NCBI RefSeq assembly: GCF_020740795.1
Contig: NC_067312.1
Location: 9,070,748-9,134,747, forward strand
DNA from: Apus apus
Lineage: Eukaryota > Chordata > Aves > Apodiformes > Apodidae
DNA length: 64,000 nt
Reading direction: 5' to 3'
This document shows positions 39,301 through 61,560 of the stretch, in pieces (positions within the stretch are counted from its first letter, which is position 1; the number at the start of each line of letters is the position of its first letter). Position numbers and translations under genes: made by a program. The notes beneath the pieces were generated by a model. It did not search any database. It was not told where the DNA came from and worked only from the letters and a program-made list of their open reading frames with translations.

Positions 39301-40013
39301 GAATTGAGTGCCCTCAAACTGAGAGGCCCTGGAGACACAAGGTCTGAGGGTATGCTGGAACTGGGCAGTGGGCTAAAACTTCTTTCTGCCTTGAGATATG
39401 AGATTAGGGCAAAATCCATGACTGTGCAGGAGAACTGGCAGTTCAAGCATGACCTGGGCATGCAGAAGTACCAGGAACTTAAAGGTGGCAGCAGGGAATA
39501 TAACAACCTTCACAGCTGGGTCATTGTCAGTGTTGTCCCTTGATAAAGACTAGTCCTTCACTCTCTTTCTAGGACAGCAGGCAAGGAACCTTTTCTCCTC
39601 ACTTGGAGGTGGCCAGCTGAGTGCCAGCCTGCTCCTGCAGCCCTAGCACCCACCACTGGCAGAGGGAGAGATGAAACTCACATTGGGATAGAAGCACTGC
39701 ACAAAGGGTGTCTGTTCTGTTCTCCCAAGCACTCCACAGTGCCCAGCAGCATTGGCCCTTTGATTCAATTTTGCCACCTTGCTCCCACGAGGTGAAACAG
39801 AGCAGCATCTGGAGAAGATCAGCACTGCACAGACAAAGCAAACAGAGCTAGAAGAGCCTCCTGGAGCTTGCACCTCAAGGCACCAGGAGAACAGGGATCC
39901 AAAAGCACATTTCCCTGGGTCACAGCTGATGTGCCACCAAGTTATAGCACCTGTGGCAAAGAGCCACTGAGAACCAAGAGAAGCTGAATACTTGGCCACT
40001 TTCAGCCTGCCTT

Positions 40014-40290
40014 ATAAATTTCATAGGTTTTAAAGTCAGAAAGGACAATTCCTGTCAGCTTGACCCTCTGTAATATAGAGGTCTGGGAATTTCCTCCAAC
40101 AGGATTTACTCTTAAAGAGTGTTGCTTGTGGTTTGACTGAGACACCTTTTTGCAAGACAGCCAGTCTTAATTTAAAAACTTCACACAATAGAGAATCCAC
40201 AACATCTTTTAACATTTTGTGCCAGCAACAAATTGCTCTCCTTGTCAAGCATGAATAGTTTAAATCCTAGATTTATTTCTTCCTGCAAAG
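40014..40290 (-). mobile_element. Ancient CR1/L3-like LINE fragment
   Basis: The segment follows the old CR1/L3 3' region known from turtles. In order it has tcataggttttaaagtcaga, 'cttgaccctctgtaat', 'ttgtggtttgactgagac', 'caagacagccagtctt' and 'gagaatccacaacatc'. It is older and more diverged than the other CR1 copies. Confidence 0.75.
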
Positions 40291-42063
40291 TAAGTATATT
40301 TCAATAGCTTGACAGCTGGAGCTCATCTGACTGAAAACCTGAATGACTATATTTGGCCAGATGAACCTTACCTTTCCAGTGACTCTAAGAGAAAGGCATT
40401 AACCACAAGATGAGTCACTGCCTTTGAAATTTATGTATGGAAAAAAGAAGAAGAAAAAAAATTTAATTTGTATGGACCTGCTAGATGAATTACACCAAAT
40501 AGCTCTCTCAAGGCAGCTACATTGAAAGAAGCAGAACCACAATTTGCAGCAATTTAAGGGTGTCTGCTGCCAGGGAAAACTCCAGGTGCAGTTAACTCCA
40601 TCTTTCCCTTCTCACACTTCAGTAACACCTCCAGAAACATAAAATCTAGCATATCAGATGGTCCTGTGCACTGCCCTCCTTACATGGTTAGCAGAGAACT
40701 CATGGTCATGTCAGGTCTCATGGGTCAGACCCTCCTGGAAGTTGAGTCTATGTTCTCCATAGCTCCCCTTCCACCAACTGCAGACTGAGCCTTCCCCTTT
40801 CCACATAGCAGTGTTTACTGCTTTTCCAAGAGATCACAGAAAAGCTGAAGCTTAATACAGTAGGGTTGTAGTTAAGACAAATACTCTGACTTGAAACTGG
40901 TACTTTATTGCATTTTTAATAAGAGTAATGGTATTGAGACTCAAGTAAGGCAAGGACAGATGCCAGGTAGAAGCAGGAAGAAATGCACCAAGAATAAAAA
41001 AAGGAAAAAAAACCCCAACAACAAAAAACCAGCAACCCACACCACAAACCACAAATTAAACAAAACCACACAAAAATGCCCACAAAAATTCACACCTTGA
41101 ATCAAAAGTCTTAAGTTCTGTAGTAAGAATTTTAATACATCTATCAAGACAGCTAAAGATACCATGTGGTTGAATGGTATTGAGTTCTGCAGCTGTTAGT
41201 TAATCACAGTAGTATGCTAGACTTCCACACAAATTTTGAGGAATCAACTTTCAAGACAGAGATGGAATAAAGCAGCATGCTGACCGCAGGTAGAGCATAC
41301 CAAACAGACTCAGTAACTTTCTTGCCAAAAGCCATTTGATTTCTGGCTGGTGAATTGCAGGAAACCACATTCATCCAGACCTCACTGAATTGTTCAGTAT
41401 GGCACCTTGTGGGAAGTTGTAGTGCCTTAAAATAGCTCACAATTAATACAGGAAAAACACAGCAGGACATATCAGCCAAAAAACAAAAATAATGATATTT
41501 GCAGAGGACACAGGCTGGAAAGAAAGCTGTTTGTGTAATTCTTTGAGTATTATGTTCAGGTCTTTTCCTTGTATAGCATAGCTAACAAAAAGAAGTGACA
41601 AGTGAAATGTACTGGGTGGTGCTGAACAGTATGCTGAATGCAGAATAGGATGCATACTCAGAAGAACCATATTAAGTGAAAAAATAGGAAGAGAAATTAA
41701 ATGGTACGAACAACAAGGGACAAATTATGGTATCTTGTTCCTCTTCCCTGAAGAATAAGAAGCCCGATAGCAGGATATCCCCACCCAATAGCCTATACCT
41801 TGGTCTTTGTAATGAGTAGAGGCACCCCAACTCCTCCCACCTGCCCCAAAAGCCCAGCCCTAAAAGGGAAAGGAAATAAAACACAGATGTAGTATATAGA
41901 TGTATTGTAGAAAGGGTTAATCCCATTTTGTTCTTACAGGCTGAAGAGGAAGAGAGCTTGGGAAAGCTATTGCTATAGATGGCTTCCTTTCCATGGCAAA
42001 GTTTACCGACCGCTTCTTAAAAATACAACCAACACTAGCATTTTACAGAGTGGGTACTGACAT

Positions 42064-42069
42064 TTTATT
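42064..42069 (-). other. AQP3: Candidate AQP3 poly(A) signal (AATAAA)
   Basis: This is the first AATAAA met on the minus strand after the AQP3 stop at 43444. It gives a 3' UTR of about 1.4 kb. Another AATAAA on the same strand lies at 40904-40909 and could serve a longer transcript. Transcript data are needed to choose between them. Confidence 0.45.
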
Positions 42070-43017
42070 TTCTAAAAATGAAAAAGAAAAAGAGTACATC
42101 ATTTTAGTAACTGGAAATGTGTACAAAGTTACATATTTCAATGACTTAGCACATTAAAGAAACAGGCTTTGAAAGAGTTTCTCTAATGCAGTCGTGTGAG
42201 ACCTACAGTTTCTTTCACAACCAGTACTGCTTATTTCAAATACTCTGCAATAGGCATTGGGAGAGCCAGATATCCCCTAAGATGCCAGCACTGCTAGAAA
42301 GGGAGTTGCCTGACCTCAGCCCCTCCACTGTGAGTACCAGAGATACCCCAGTCATTCTGCAAGATAGGAAATGTTCCAACAACACAATGCCATAATCTAA
42401 GGCCACCCCAGGAAAACCCAACAGTATCTTGAAGCTGTCAGGGAACAGGCAATTCCCATACATCTTTAAATTAACTCATCCCATCCTGGTATTTAGTAAC
42501 AGCTTTAAGGAGCATATTTATGTATAAATCTATTTTAAAAAAAGCAAACCACTACTGTGAAATTTGCATGAACACACACAACTTTAGCAGCCTCGTCTTT
42601 CCAGTGGAACTTGGCTGCTTGGTAGTTTATATACAAAGTTGAATACTTAGAGAGGCTGCTACAGGGAGCCAAGCTTTCTTTCCAGATCAGCCTCTGGCTA
42701 GAACAATATTAAAAATTGTTATTAAAACACCAGGGTGCAGTGGTTTGTAAATATTTTTTTCTTAATATTAAATACAAAAGCAGTGCATTCTCACTCTGCT
42801 CTGGCATTATGGATCAGCTAATTGATATGATGTTCTAGGAATTCATGTGGGATATAAAATTTTGGCTAATAAAAATCCTTTAGACAAGTAAATTCCTAGT
42901 GCCAAGTAACTGACTTTAGAGAAACACCAAGCATTAATTTGATCCATAGTAGAATCACAGGCAAATTTTTCCTGGGATGTAGGAGTTCCGATTCTATGTT
43001 AGCAAAAAAAAAAATGT

Positions 43018-43150
43018 GTTTAGTATGATTCCCACTCTACAGATGGGAACACAGGTTTGGAGGGAAGCAGTTTGCCAAGCTAACAGGCAAGGCCAGCAAG
43101 ACAGTCCAAAAGATCTCCAGATTCCTGAACAACTGGCCCATATTGGAGGT
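43018..43150 (-). mobile_element. MIR-like SINE relic in the AQP3 3' UTR/flank
   Basis: The plus strand reads cccactctacagatgggaac, then acaggtttggagggaagcag, then tttgccaagctaacaggcaa, then 'agattcctga'. This is the reverse of the MIR core (the 'tttacagatgagg..aggttaag..cttgcccaag' order). It lies 294 bases past the AQP3 stop. If the poly(A) signal at 42064-42069 is used, it is transcribed in the AQP3 3' UTR. Confidence 0.6.
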
Positions 43151-43443
43151 GTTGGACAGTAATGCCCACTTCTCTCCCGACTCCTACAGTCCTCAGCCCC
43201 CTTCTACTAGACAAAGATAACATGATACTGCATTTGGGAAAAGGGTCACAGGAAAATGCCTAAAGCAAATGCATTAGGGATATACACAAAGGGGAAAAAA
43301 CAAACAAAAAAAAAACAATCTATAATATCTCAAGACAGGAAAAAAAACTCTTCCTGTTGTTCTTGAAGCTCTTCTTAACCCCTTACTCCTCTTCTCTGCA
43401 GTCCTGAGCAATGAATGTCTGCCAGATCTGGGAGGCAGCTTTC

Positions 43444-54856
<11,413 letters not shown>

Positions 54857-54948
54857 CGCAGTAGAGGTGCTCTTCAAGGGATGTCAGGGAAAAAGCAGCA
54901 GCTGGCAAAGCCTCAGCAAGGTTTCTTCTCCAGCACAACTGCCTTTGC

Positions 54949-54957
54949 TTATAAATA
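54949..54957 (-). promoter_or_regulatory. AQP3: AQP3 TATA-like core promoter
   Basis: On the minus strand the sequence TATTTATAAG lies about 95 bases before the AQP3 start codon. This predicts a transcription start near 54920-54930 and a 5' UTR of about 65-75 bases. Just upstream, at about 54971-54995, the minus strand carries CACCC/GGGGTGTGG-type elements, which could bind KLF/Sp factors. The TATA assignment rests on position and sequence only. Confidence 0.5.
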
Positions 54958-56939
54958 AGTGCAGCAATGTCTGACACACCTCCTGGGTAACCACACCCCT
55001 TCCACCCACTCTTCAAACTCAACCTTTTTTCCTCCTTTTCAGCATAAGGCAGAGCAGATGCTTTTCTTCATTTTCTTTATTGTTTGCATAAGTAAGCAAA
55101 GGATTCAGGAGTTTCAGAAGAAGGAATTAAACGTGACAAAGATGTTCAGCTCAAACCCCTGCTGTCTTCATTAGTTACCACCTAAAACACAGGGTCATAT
55201 CTGCCTCTCTCCAGCTTCAGCTGTGGTTCTAAAAGCTAAATGCATGGACTGAGCAGTGTCTTAACCCATTTGTGCAACCATAATACTCTGCTTTCAGCTT
55301 TCTTTCCCTCCCATATTTCTGCAGGTGAGTACTCCTGTGCTGATTGATGCTGCAGGTGTTTTTACAGCAAAATCGTGGGGCAGGAGGGTTTGACCCCTGT
55401 GCCCATACTATAGGCTGAGGCCAAGGGACCTCCTGACTCCAACAATTACCCAGCTGAAGCTGATGTGAGAAAGGAAGACCAGACCTCTCACCTTAAAGAG
55501 CTATGTCATGGTCCAAATTCTTGCATATCATCACAGCTTCTCTTCTCTTCTCACGGCTTTGGGAGAGTGTTTTCATCTGAGTTCCCATGAAAGCTGTGAA
55601 GAAAAGTAGTGAGAGGTCCCAAGCGCAGGGCCAATCTCTCATCACAGGACCTTGACAAGGAGACCACCAACTCACTGAATCTCACAGGAACCAATCTTTG
55701 TTGCCTTTTCACCCTCAGTAATGTCCTGTATCACCCTGGGAGAGTTCTGTGGGATTGTCTGAATGAAAGCTGTCCCAGTCTGTACCATCCAGTGTAAGGA
55801 TTTCTAACAGGACACGTGCCACCTGTGGCGTCTGGTTTCTGTTAAGTGAGTAGTAAAAATTCCCCAGGCTCCTTGACTTGCTGGGGCTTGACACAGAGCA
55901 GAAGGGCTGAATTTGCAGGACTGAAGGGACCCTTTTGCTGGATTTGTTCCCCCACCTCCTCTGCAAAGCCACAGATGCCCAGTTTTCCTCTTCTCCTTAT
56001 TTAACCATTGACTTTCCTCTTGGAAAAGTGGAGCTTTTTATCACACTGGTGAATGGGCCTTTATTTTATACAGAAACTGCAGCCAGACCAAGAAGTAGAG
56101 TCAGGAATGTAGTTAAGAAAGCAGTAATGTGTGAGGAATCAAAGGCAGGGAAAGGCTCGGGTCCAAGCATAATTACATAGACAGGAAACTTTCCTCATTA
56201 CTTTACCCCAGTCTTGTATCACCAGGAGCAGTGGGGATCTCTGAACTGCAGCAAGCACTTCACCAGCCCCCTGCATGCTCTCTGCAACCAGGGTTTGCAA
56301 ATCCATGCTGAGGACACCCTTTTTTTGCCATCTCTCCCTTTTCTCCTCTTGTCCTCTTGCTGTGCATCACTCAAGCCATGGAGAACCTTAAGCTGCTCCT
56401 CTGCCTTGTTTCCTCCTGCTCTCCCCTCTCCTTAATACTGAACTCTGTCCTTTCCACCCTGAGTTGTTATCAAAGCCACCACAGCCAGAAATGAAGCTGT
56501 GTGCTGGGATTTTCCCTTCCAGCAGTTTCTGAGCTAAGGTCTGTCAGCTGTTTTGCCATTTGTTGAACCAGAAGTGTGCAGACGCTCTGTTCTGTGGTGT
56601 AGGTTTATTGAGATCTATTTAGACTGGGTCCTGGATCCCATCCCTTTCCTGCTGATGGGGCCAAGGCCATAAGATCATAGAGAGATGATGAGGAGCAAAT
56701 GGCAAGGGGAGGTGTCATGTTTTCCAGGTTGTTAGGTACGTTTATCCTGTCTGCAGCATTTGAGCCCCTCTGGCCATAAGTTGAGGATACAAACATTTCC
56801 TTACAACTGGTAAAGGGAAGAGAGATGTCTAGGATCCTGGGCTGGTGTTGGAAGACAGTGGTAACACCAGCATCAAAGCTGGTGCTTGGAAAAGTCTAGA
56901 CAGACGCGAGCCTGAGGAGCCAGGGTGGGGTGGGCTCTT

Positions 56940-57110
56940 CAACACCAGCTCTGCCACTGACTCACTGCCTGACCCTGAGCAAATCCTTCACCTTTCCACA
57001 CCTCAGTTCCTCCATCAGTAAATTGAATAGAGTGCCACTGGATCCCCTTCCCAGGGTGTTGTGAGGGTGAATCACTGCAGACGGAGATCCAATGACTTAA
57101 AATGAGCAAT
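56940..57110 (+). mobile_element. MIR SINE relic about 2 kb upstream of AQP3
   Basis: It follows MIR in forward order: ctctgccactgactcactgc, 'ctgaccctgagcaaatccttcacc', cacacctcagttcctccatc, 'agtaaattg', and then 'cccagggtgttgtgagggtgaat'. It is the clearest MIR in the window and retains the whole core region. Confidence 0.78.
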
Positions 57111-60100
57111 AGGGACTTAGGCAATTTCTTTCCTAACAGCCATGTTATTATCTAGGAAGGAGCTTGGGGAAGGGAAAGTAATGCAACATTAGAATAAATG
57201 GAAGGTCTTTTCAGAAGCAATAACTAATCAAAGTGTGGGTAAGATCTGACAGGCCCAATGCTGGAACTCTTCTGTGCCAAGGCAGGAATTGCCCTGCCAC
57301 ACCATTCAGCTGGACTCCAGCTGACACGATCTAAGCACAAAACAAAGATCTGCGTCAGCAGCAATAGGTTTCCAAACAAACCCATCTTCTGCAGCAACTG
57401 GTGCACAAGGGATAGTTACCTGTTCTAGAAGAAGTCTATGGGTCAGTGGAAGTAAACAAGAAAGGATGTAGCAGTAAGACTAACAAGGTAGGCCCTCAGA
57501 GCTGCTGAGCTCTCCTAGTGGTGGATGGACACAGCAAGATGTCCATGCTTTTAGCATTGCTTTGCATGGACATGCAAAGATTCTCTTTCACAGCACAAAG
57601 GTTTGAAAAAAGGAAATTTCCAAAAGTCTGTCACAAAAACTCATGTCTGATCTCCTGGTGGCGGTAAAAAAGCTACTGAAGCCCAAGCAAGGGACTTAGG
57701 TTTCCAATCACGGTGTGATTCAAACATCAAGTGTCAAAGTGCTTAAAGTGAACTACCCTTGTTAATCAGTACTGTGTCAAAAATCAACGCACTGGTGAAG
57801 TCATTGTAAAACTTTTAATTTATGGAAGCTACTGTTTGCCCAGGGGGAACTCCAAGAGAAAAGGAAGCAGTGAATCAGAGACAACATTCTGTTGTGCTCC
57901 TTCCATAAATCTCAATCTTTTCTTCCAATATCTTCTATGACCAACAAATATGGCAGCACCTAGGAATAAACCAAGATATGAACCAATGCACTATATCCCA
58001 GGTCCAACAGAGCACTTGTCACTTTCTTATTCCTTTCCTTTCTCTCCTGCAGAACCATGCAACACACCGCAAGAAACTCACTGTGTTCAGACTGTTCTTT
58101 CTAGACAGGATCCAAAATTAACACTGAGGTTCCAAGTTTGCTGTTTGCATTTCAGCCTTGCTGCTTGGCTCCCACCTTCATTACTCCGCTCCAGGGGATA
58201 GGCACAGGTGAAATTTTAAAGGAAAAACCAATCCTTGGCTGTTCCCATTTGGCTGTTTTCCTACTGTCTCTAGTGGGACAAAATAAACTTAGACTCGTAA
58301 ACTCTTTGGCTTCTGCATAGCACGGAATCAGCCTCCAGCAATGTAATTTTTTCTACTAAAAATCAAGTTTAATAAAGTAACCAGGCCTTTTCTTAAGCAG
58401 TGGAATTGATAAACTTGGACTGATGGGCTCCACATTTTGTCCAAGACAAACTGATTCACCCATCCCAGGATGGATGGTGCAATCCAATAAGGATAAAAAC
58501 GTGAATCACACATATCTGTAATGAGTCACTCATTGCACTGATGGCTACGGTGCCTGGTGCAAAAGCCATTGTGCCAAGGGGGGGTCACTGTGTCAAAGCA
58601 TGATAGGATGCATCCTTGTGAAATCTCCCTCTGGAAGATCACACTGAATATCTCCTTCCCATCATCTACTTGACAGAGCAATATGGTGACATGCTCAGAA
58701 GATTTCATTAAAAATAAAAATTATAGCTTGCCTAGCAAGACTGGGTAGGAAGTGAGTGGGTAGGAAGTTTATAGGCCTTCTAAACCATTCTAGCTGGAGG
58801 GTTGAATGCAATGATTTCAACATCCTGCCTTGAATCTAAGATTTGCAGAGCCAGGTGTTCATTTCATGTCTGGGTCTGCTTGGCCATCCTCCTTGAGTTA
58901 GAAAAATGGAGAAACTCCTCCAGTGAGCAGTGGTAGTCTACACAGCTGAGGGCTGTTGGTGGCATCTGTATCTGGAGAAACTTAAGGTACAACTGCAATA
59001 CTAATTAAGGTTCCTTGGACATCTAAGAGAAGTCTGGTGGTTGGCAAACTGCATTTGGACTTTAATTACCATATAGTAATGAGAATAATGTTTTAGATCC
59101 CTGAAACCAGCTCTTCATGAACTCCACTGCTTAGGACCAAGTAGAGGAAAGGATGACGCTGAGGTGAGTCTATACCTAATATCATTCAGAAGCATCTCAC
59201 AGGGTTAGATTCCCCAGAGCATGGGCCCACAGCCTGTTCTCAGCAGAAGTTCCTTGCCATGTCTGATTTTCTCCTCATCCAAAGCCTGGTCCCAATTTAC
59301 AGGAATAAACATTGTTCATCACATGCCATTTCTATAGAGAAGCCATTTTCCAGTATAAGCATACCAGAATAAGCACTGAACACTGGAAAAACACCAATTG
59401 CTCCAGAAGCAGGCTTTTTAATAACACATCTGAAAGAAAATCTATTGCAAACAGCTCTACTTAAATAGTTTTTTGGCAGGACCTATTGCCATAAACGGCT
59501 CTGTGTAGACAGTCACTCTTCTGAGAGCTGCAGAGCCAGTCCTGACTTGGGACACTGCTGTTGCTGAGAACCACAACAGGACAGTTCAAAGACCCTGAAG
59601 GCAGAAGACATAAAAATAGGGTGAAATTCCACCAGCCAAAAGTGTGAGTCAGGAGTAGAGACAAGAACTTTCCCTACCAAGTGAGGACGTGTCCAGGAAT
59701 GGAGAGTATGACTGCTCTCTAGCCTAACCACAGGTAGTCCCAGCAGAGATGTCCCTGGGAACAGAAGTGATCCCTTTAAGAGCACAATAAACCTGGGTGT
59801 CCTTTTAGATGTCTTCTCTGTGTGAGAACTTTGGAAGCATCTATTTCTCTTCGTTGAGTACAAAGAAAAGCTAAAACAATTAGTCCAGATGGAGACAGCT
59901 ACACATAGCCTGTGTAGTCCACCCCCTCTAAGGAGTTTCTAAGGAGATGCAGACCTGCAAAAAGTACAGGTATTTGTGAGGCACTTTCATTAGGAGCAGG
60001 GAAATCTTAATACTATTCCACAATTCACAAGTAAGACAAATAATTGAGAATCTCTCTGCAATATCACATATATTTCAAGTCACCCATGCTCAAGAAAGAC

Positions 60101-61437
60101 AAACTGAAAGGCAAAGAAGTATGAGAATGACAAGGAGGTCAACTGAGTCCTTTCATTCCAGTATGGGCCAAAAGGGCTCAATTAATGTAATACAGCAAAC
60201 CATCACTGTCAGTAAGTGCATCAGAAAGCAAAATAAACATTTGTGTTGGTCTAAGTGCAACTAGGGATGACCCAGCCATGGATAATATTAAGCTGGAGAG
60301 TAGAAAGCTTAAAAGCACAGATATTATGTAGATATTTTCCATTTCCAGGAAGATGTTTTGCTTTCTCAGGAGATGCAAGGGTAGAAAGTGCAAGAGGGTT
60401 AAATCTGAAAGCAGACATGGAGTTTCTTGAAGCAGTTAATTCCTCTTTCTGACCCAATTCTACACCCCAAGTATTTCTTGCACTCGTATGGTCTCTGCAA
60501 TGGAATTCCTACTAGCCTGCACCCTCAGAGAAGTGAATCGGGCTCCTGAACTGTACAAGCACCTCTGGAGGAAACTACACTCTCTGTCTCTTATGTTTTT
60601 AGGGCTGTCAAAGGACTTCAGCTACAAGTTCACCTGGATACTCCCTAAACCCACCTCTGCAAATGGAAAATGACCTTGCTTACACCTGCTGAAAATGAGA
60701 GTAGAGTCTGCTGTCCTCTTTGGGACATTCATTCCTGCAGCAGATTTTAAATGAACCTGAATCCCAGGGAAATTTCCATACTGTAATATTTATTCATTTA
60801 TTTCTTTATTTCCCCTGGGTAGTTTAAGTATTAAACATCATCCTTAAGCAAACAGGCATTAAGGAACTGCATTGTAATGGGCATTTCTGAGATTCCATAA
60901 TGCAACAGGGATTTGGCATGGACAATGCACCTGAGACAAGCCCCCGCGGCTGTGGAGATAACAGGGTTGTAAACAGGAGGGCTGTGCTATGCAGTGGATG
61001 CAACATCCAAAGTCTGACAAGCCACAAGCACCCACCTCCCAGTTCACCAGGGAAGACCCTCTACCAAAGAGAATGTCCTGTTACCTGCCAGCTCCTGCAT
61101 GACATTGGCAGGCACAGGAATCAGGTGGTTTTGGGCAACAGCTTTTAAACTGGGTCTGGAGGCTTCAGTGAAGGCTTGATCTCATGGGTGGGGAAAAGCA
61201 AAGAACTTGAATACCATTGTGATGAGAGACACTCTCCTTGGAGTTACAGGGTTTGACTGCTCCTATGGCTGACCCGGAATATCTCAAGGGTAAAAAACCA
61301 AATTACCTTACAAAATGTCCTTGCCCCTTTTTCTTGGCCCACCCAGAACGAAGAGAAGTGAGGATTTACTGAAAGCCCTAAAGCAAGTCAGCAAAAGTAG
61401 ATGCCAAAAAGAACAGAGGAGATACTCAGAAATTCAG

Positions 61438-61560
61438 TCATAGAATAATAGAATGGTTTGGGTTAGAAGGGAACTTAAAGATCATCTAGTTCAAGTACCC
61501 CTGCCATGGGCAGGAACACCTCCCACTAGACCAGGTTGCTCAAAGCACCATCCAACCTGG
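61438..61560 (-). mobile_element. CR1 LINE 3'-end fragment
   Basis: The plus strand starts tcatagaataatagaatgg and runs through gaacttaaagatcatctagt to 'ccatccaacctgg'. This is the standard CR1 3' UTR read in reverse. Confidence 0.92.

Larger units (their letters stand above)
25373..42050. other. Gene-poor intergenic region, second part, up to the AQP3 3' end
   Basis: This part holds CR1 relics at 27375, 28268, 36560, 39226 and 40014, the LTR-like segment at 34554, several simple repeats, and an A/C-rich low-complexity tract near 41000-41080. No aquaporin exon (NPA-type motif) was found on either strand here, and no other gene was recognised. Confidence 0.65.
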
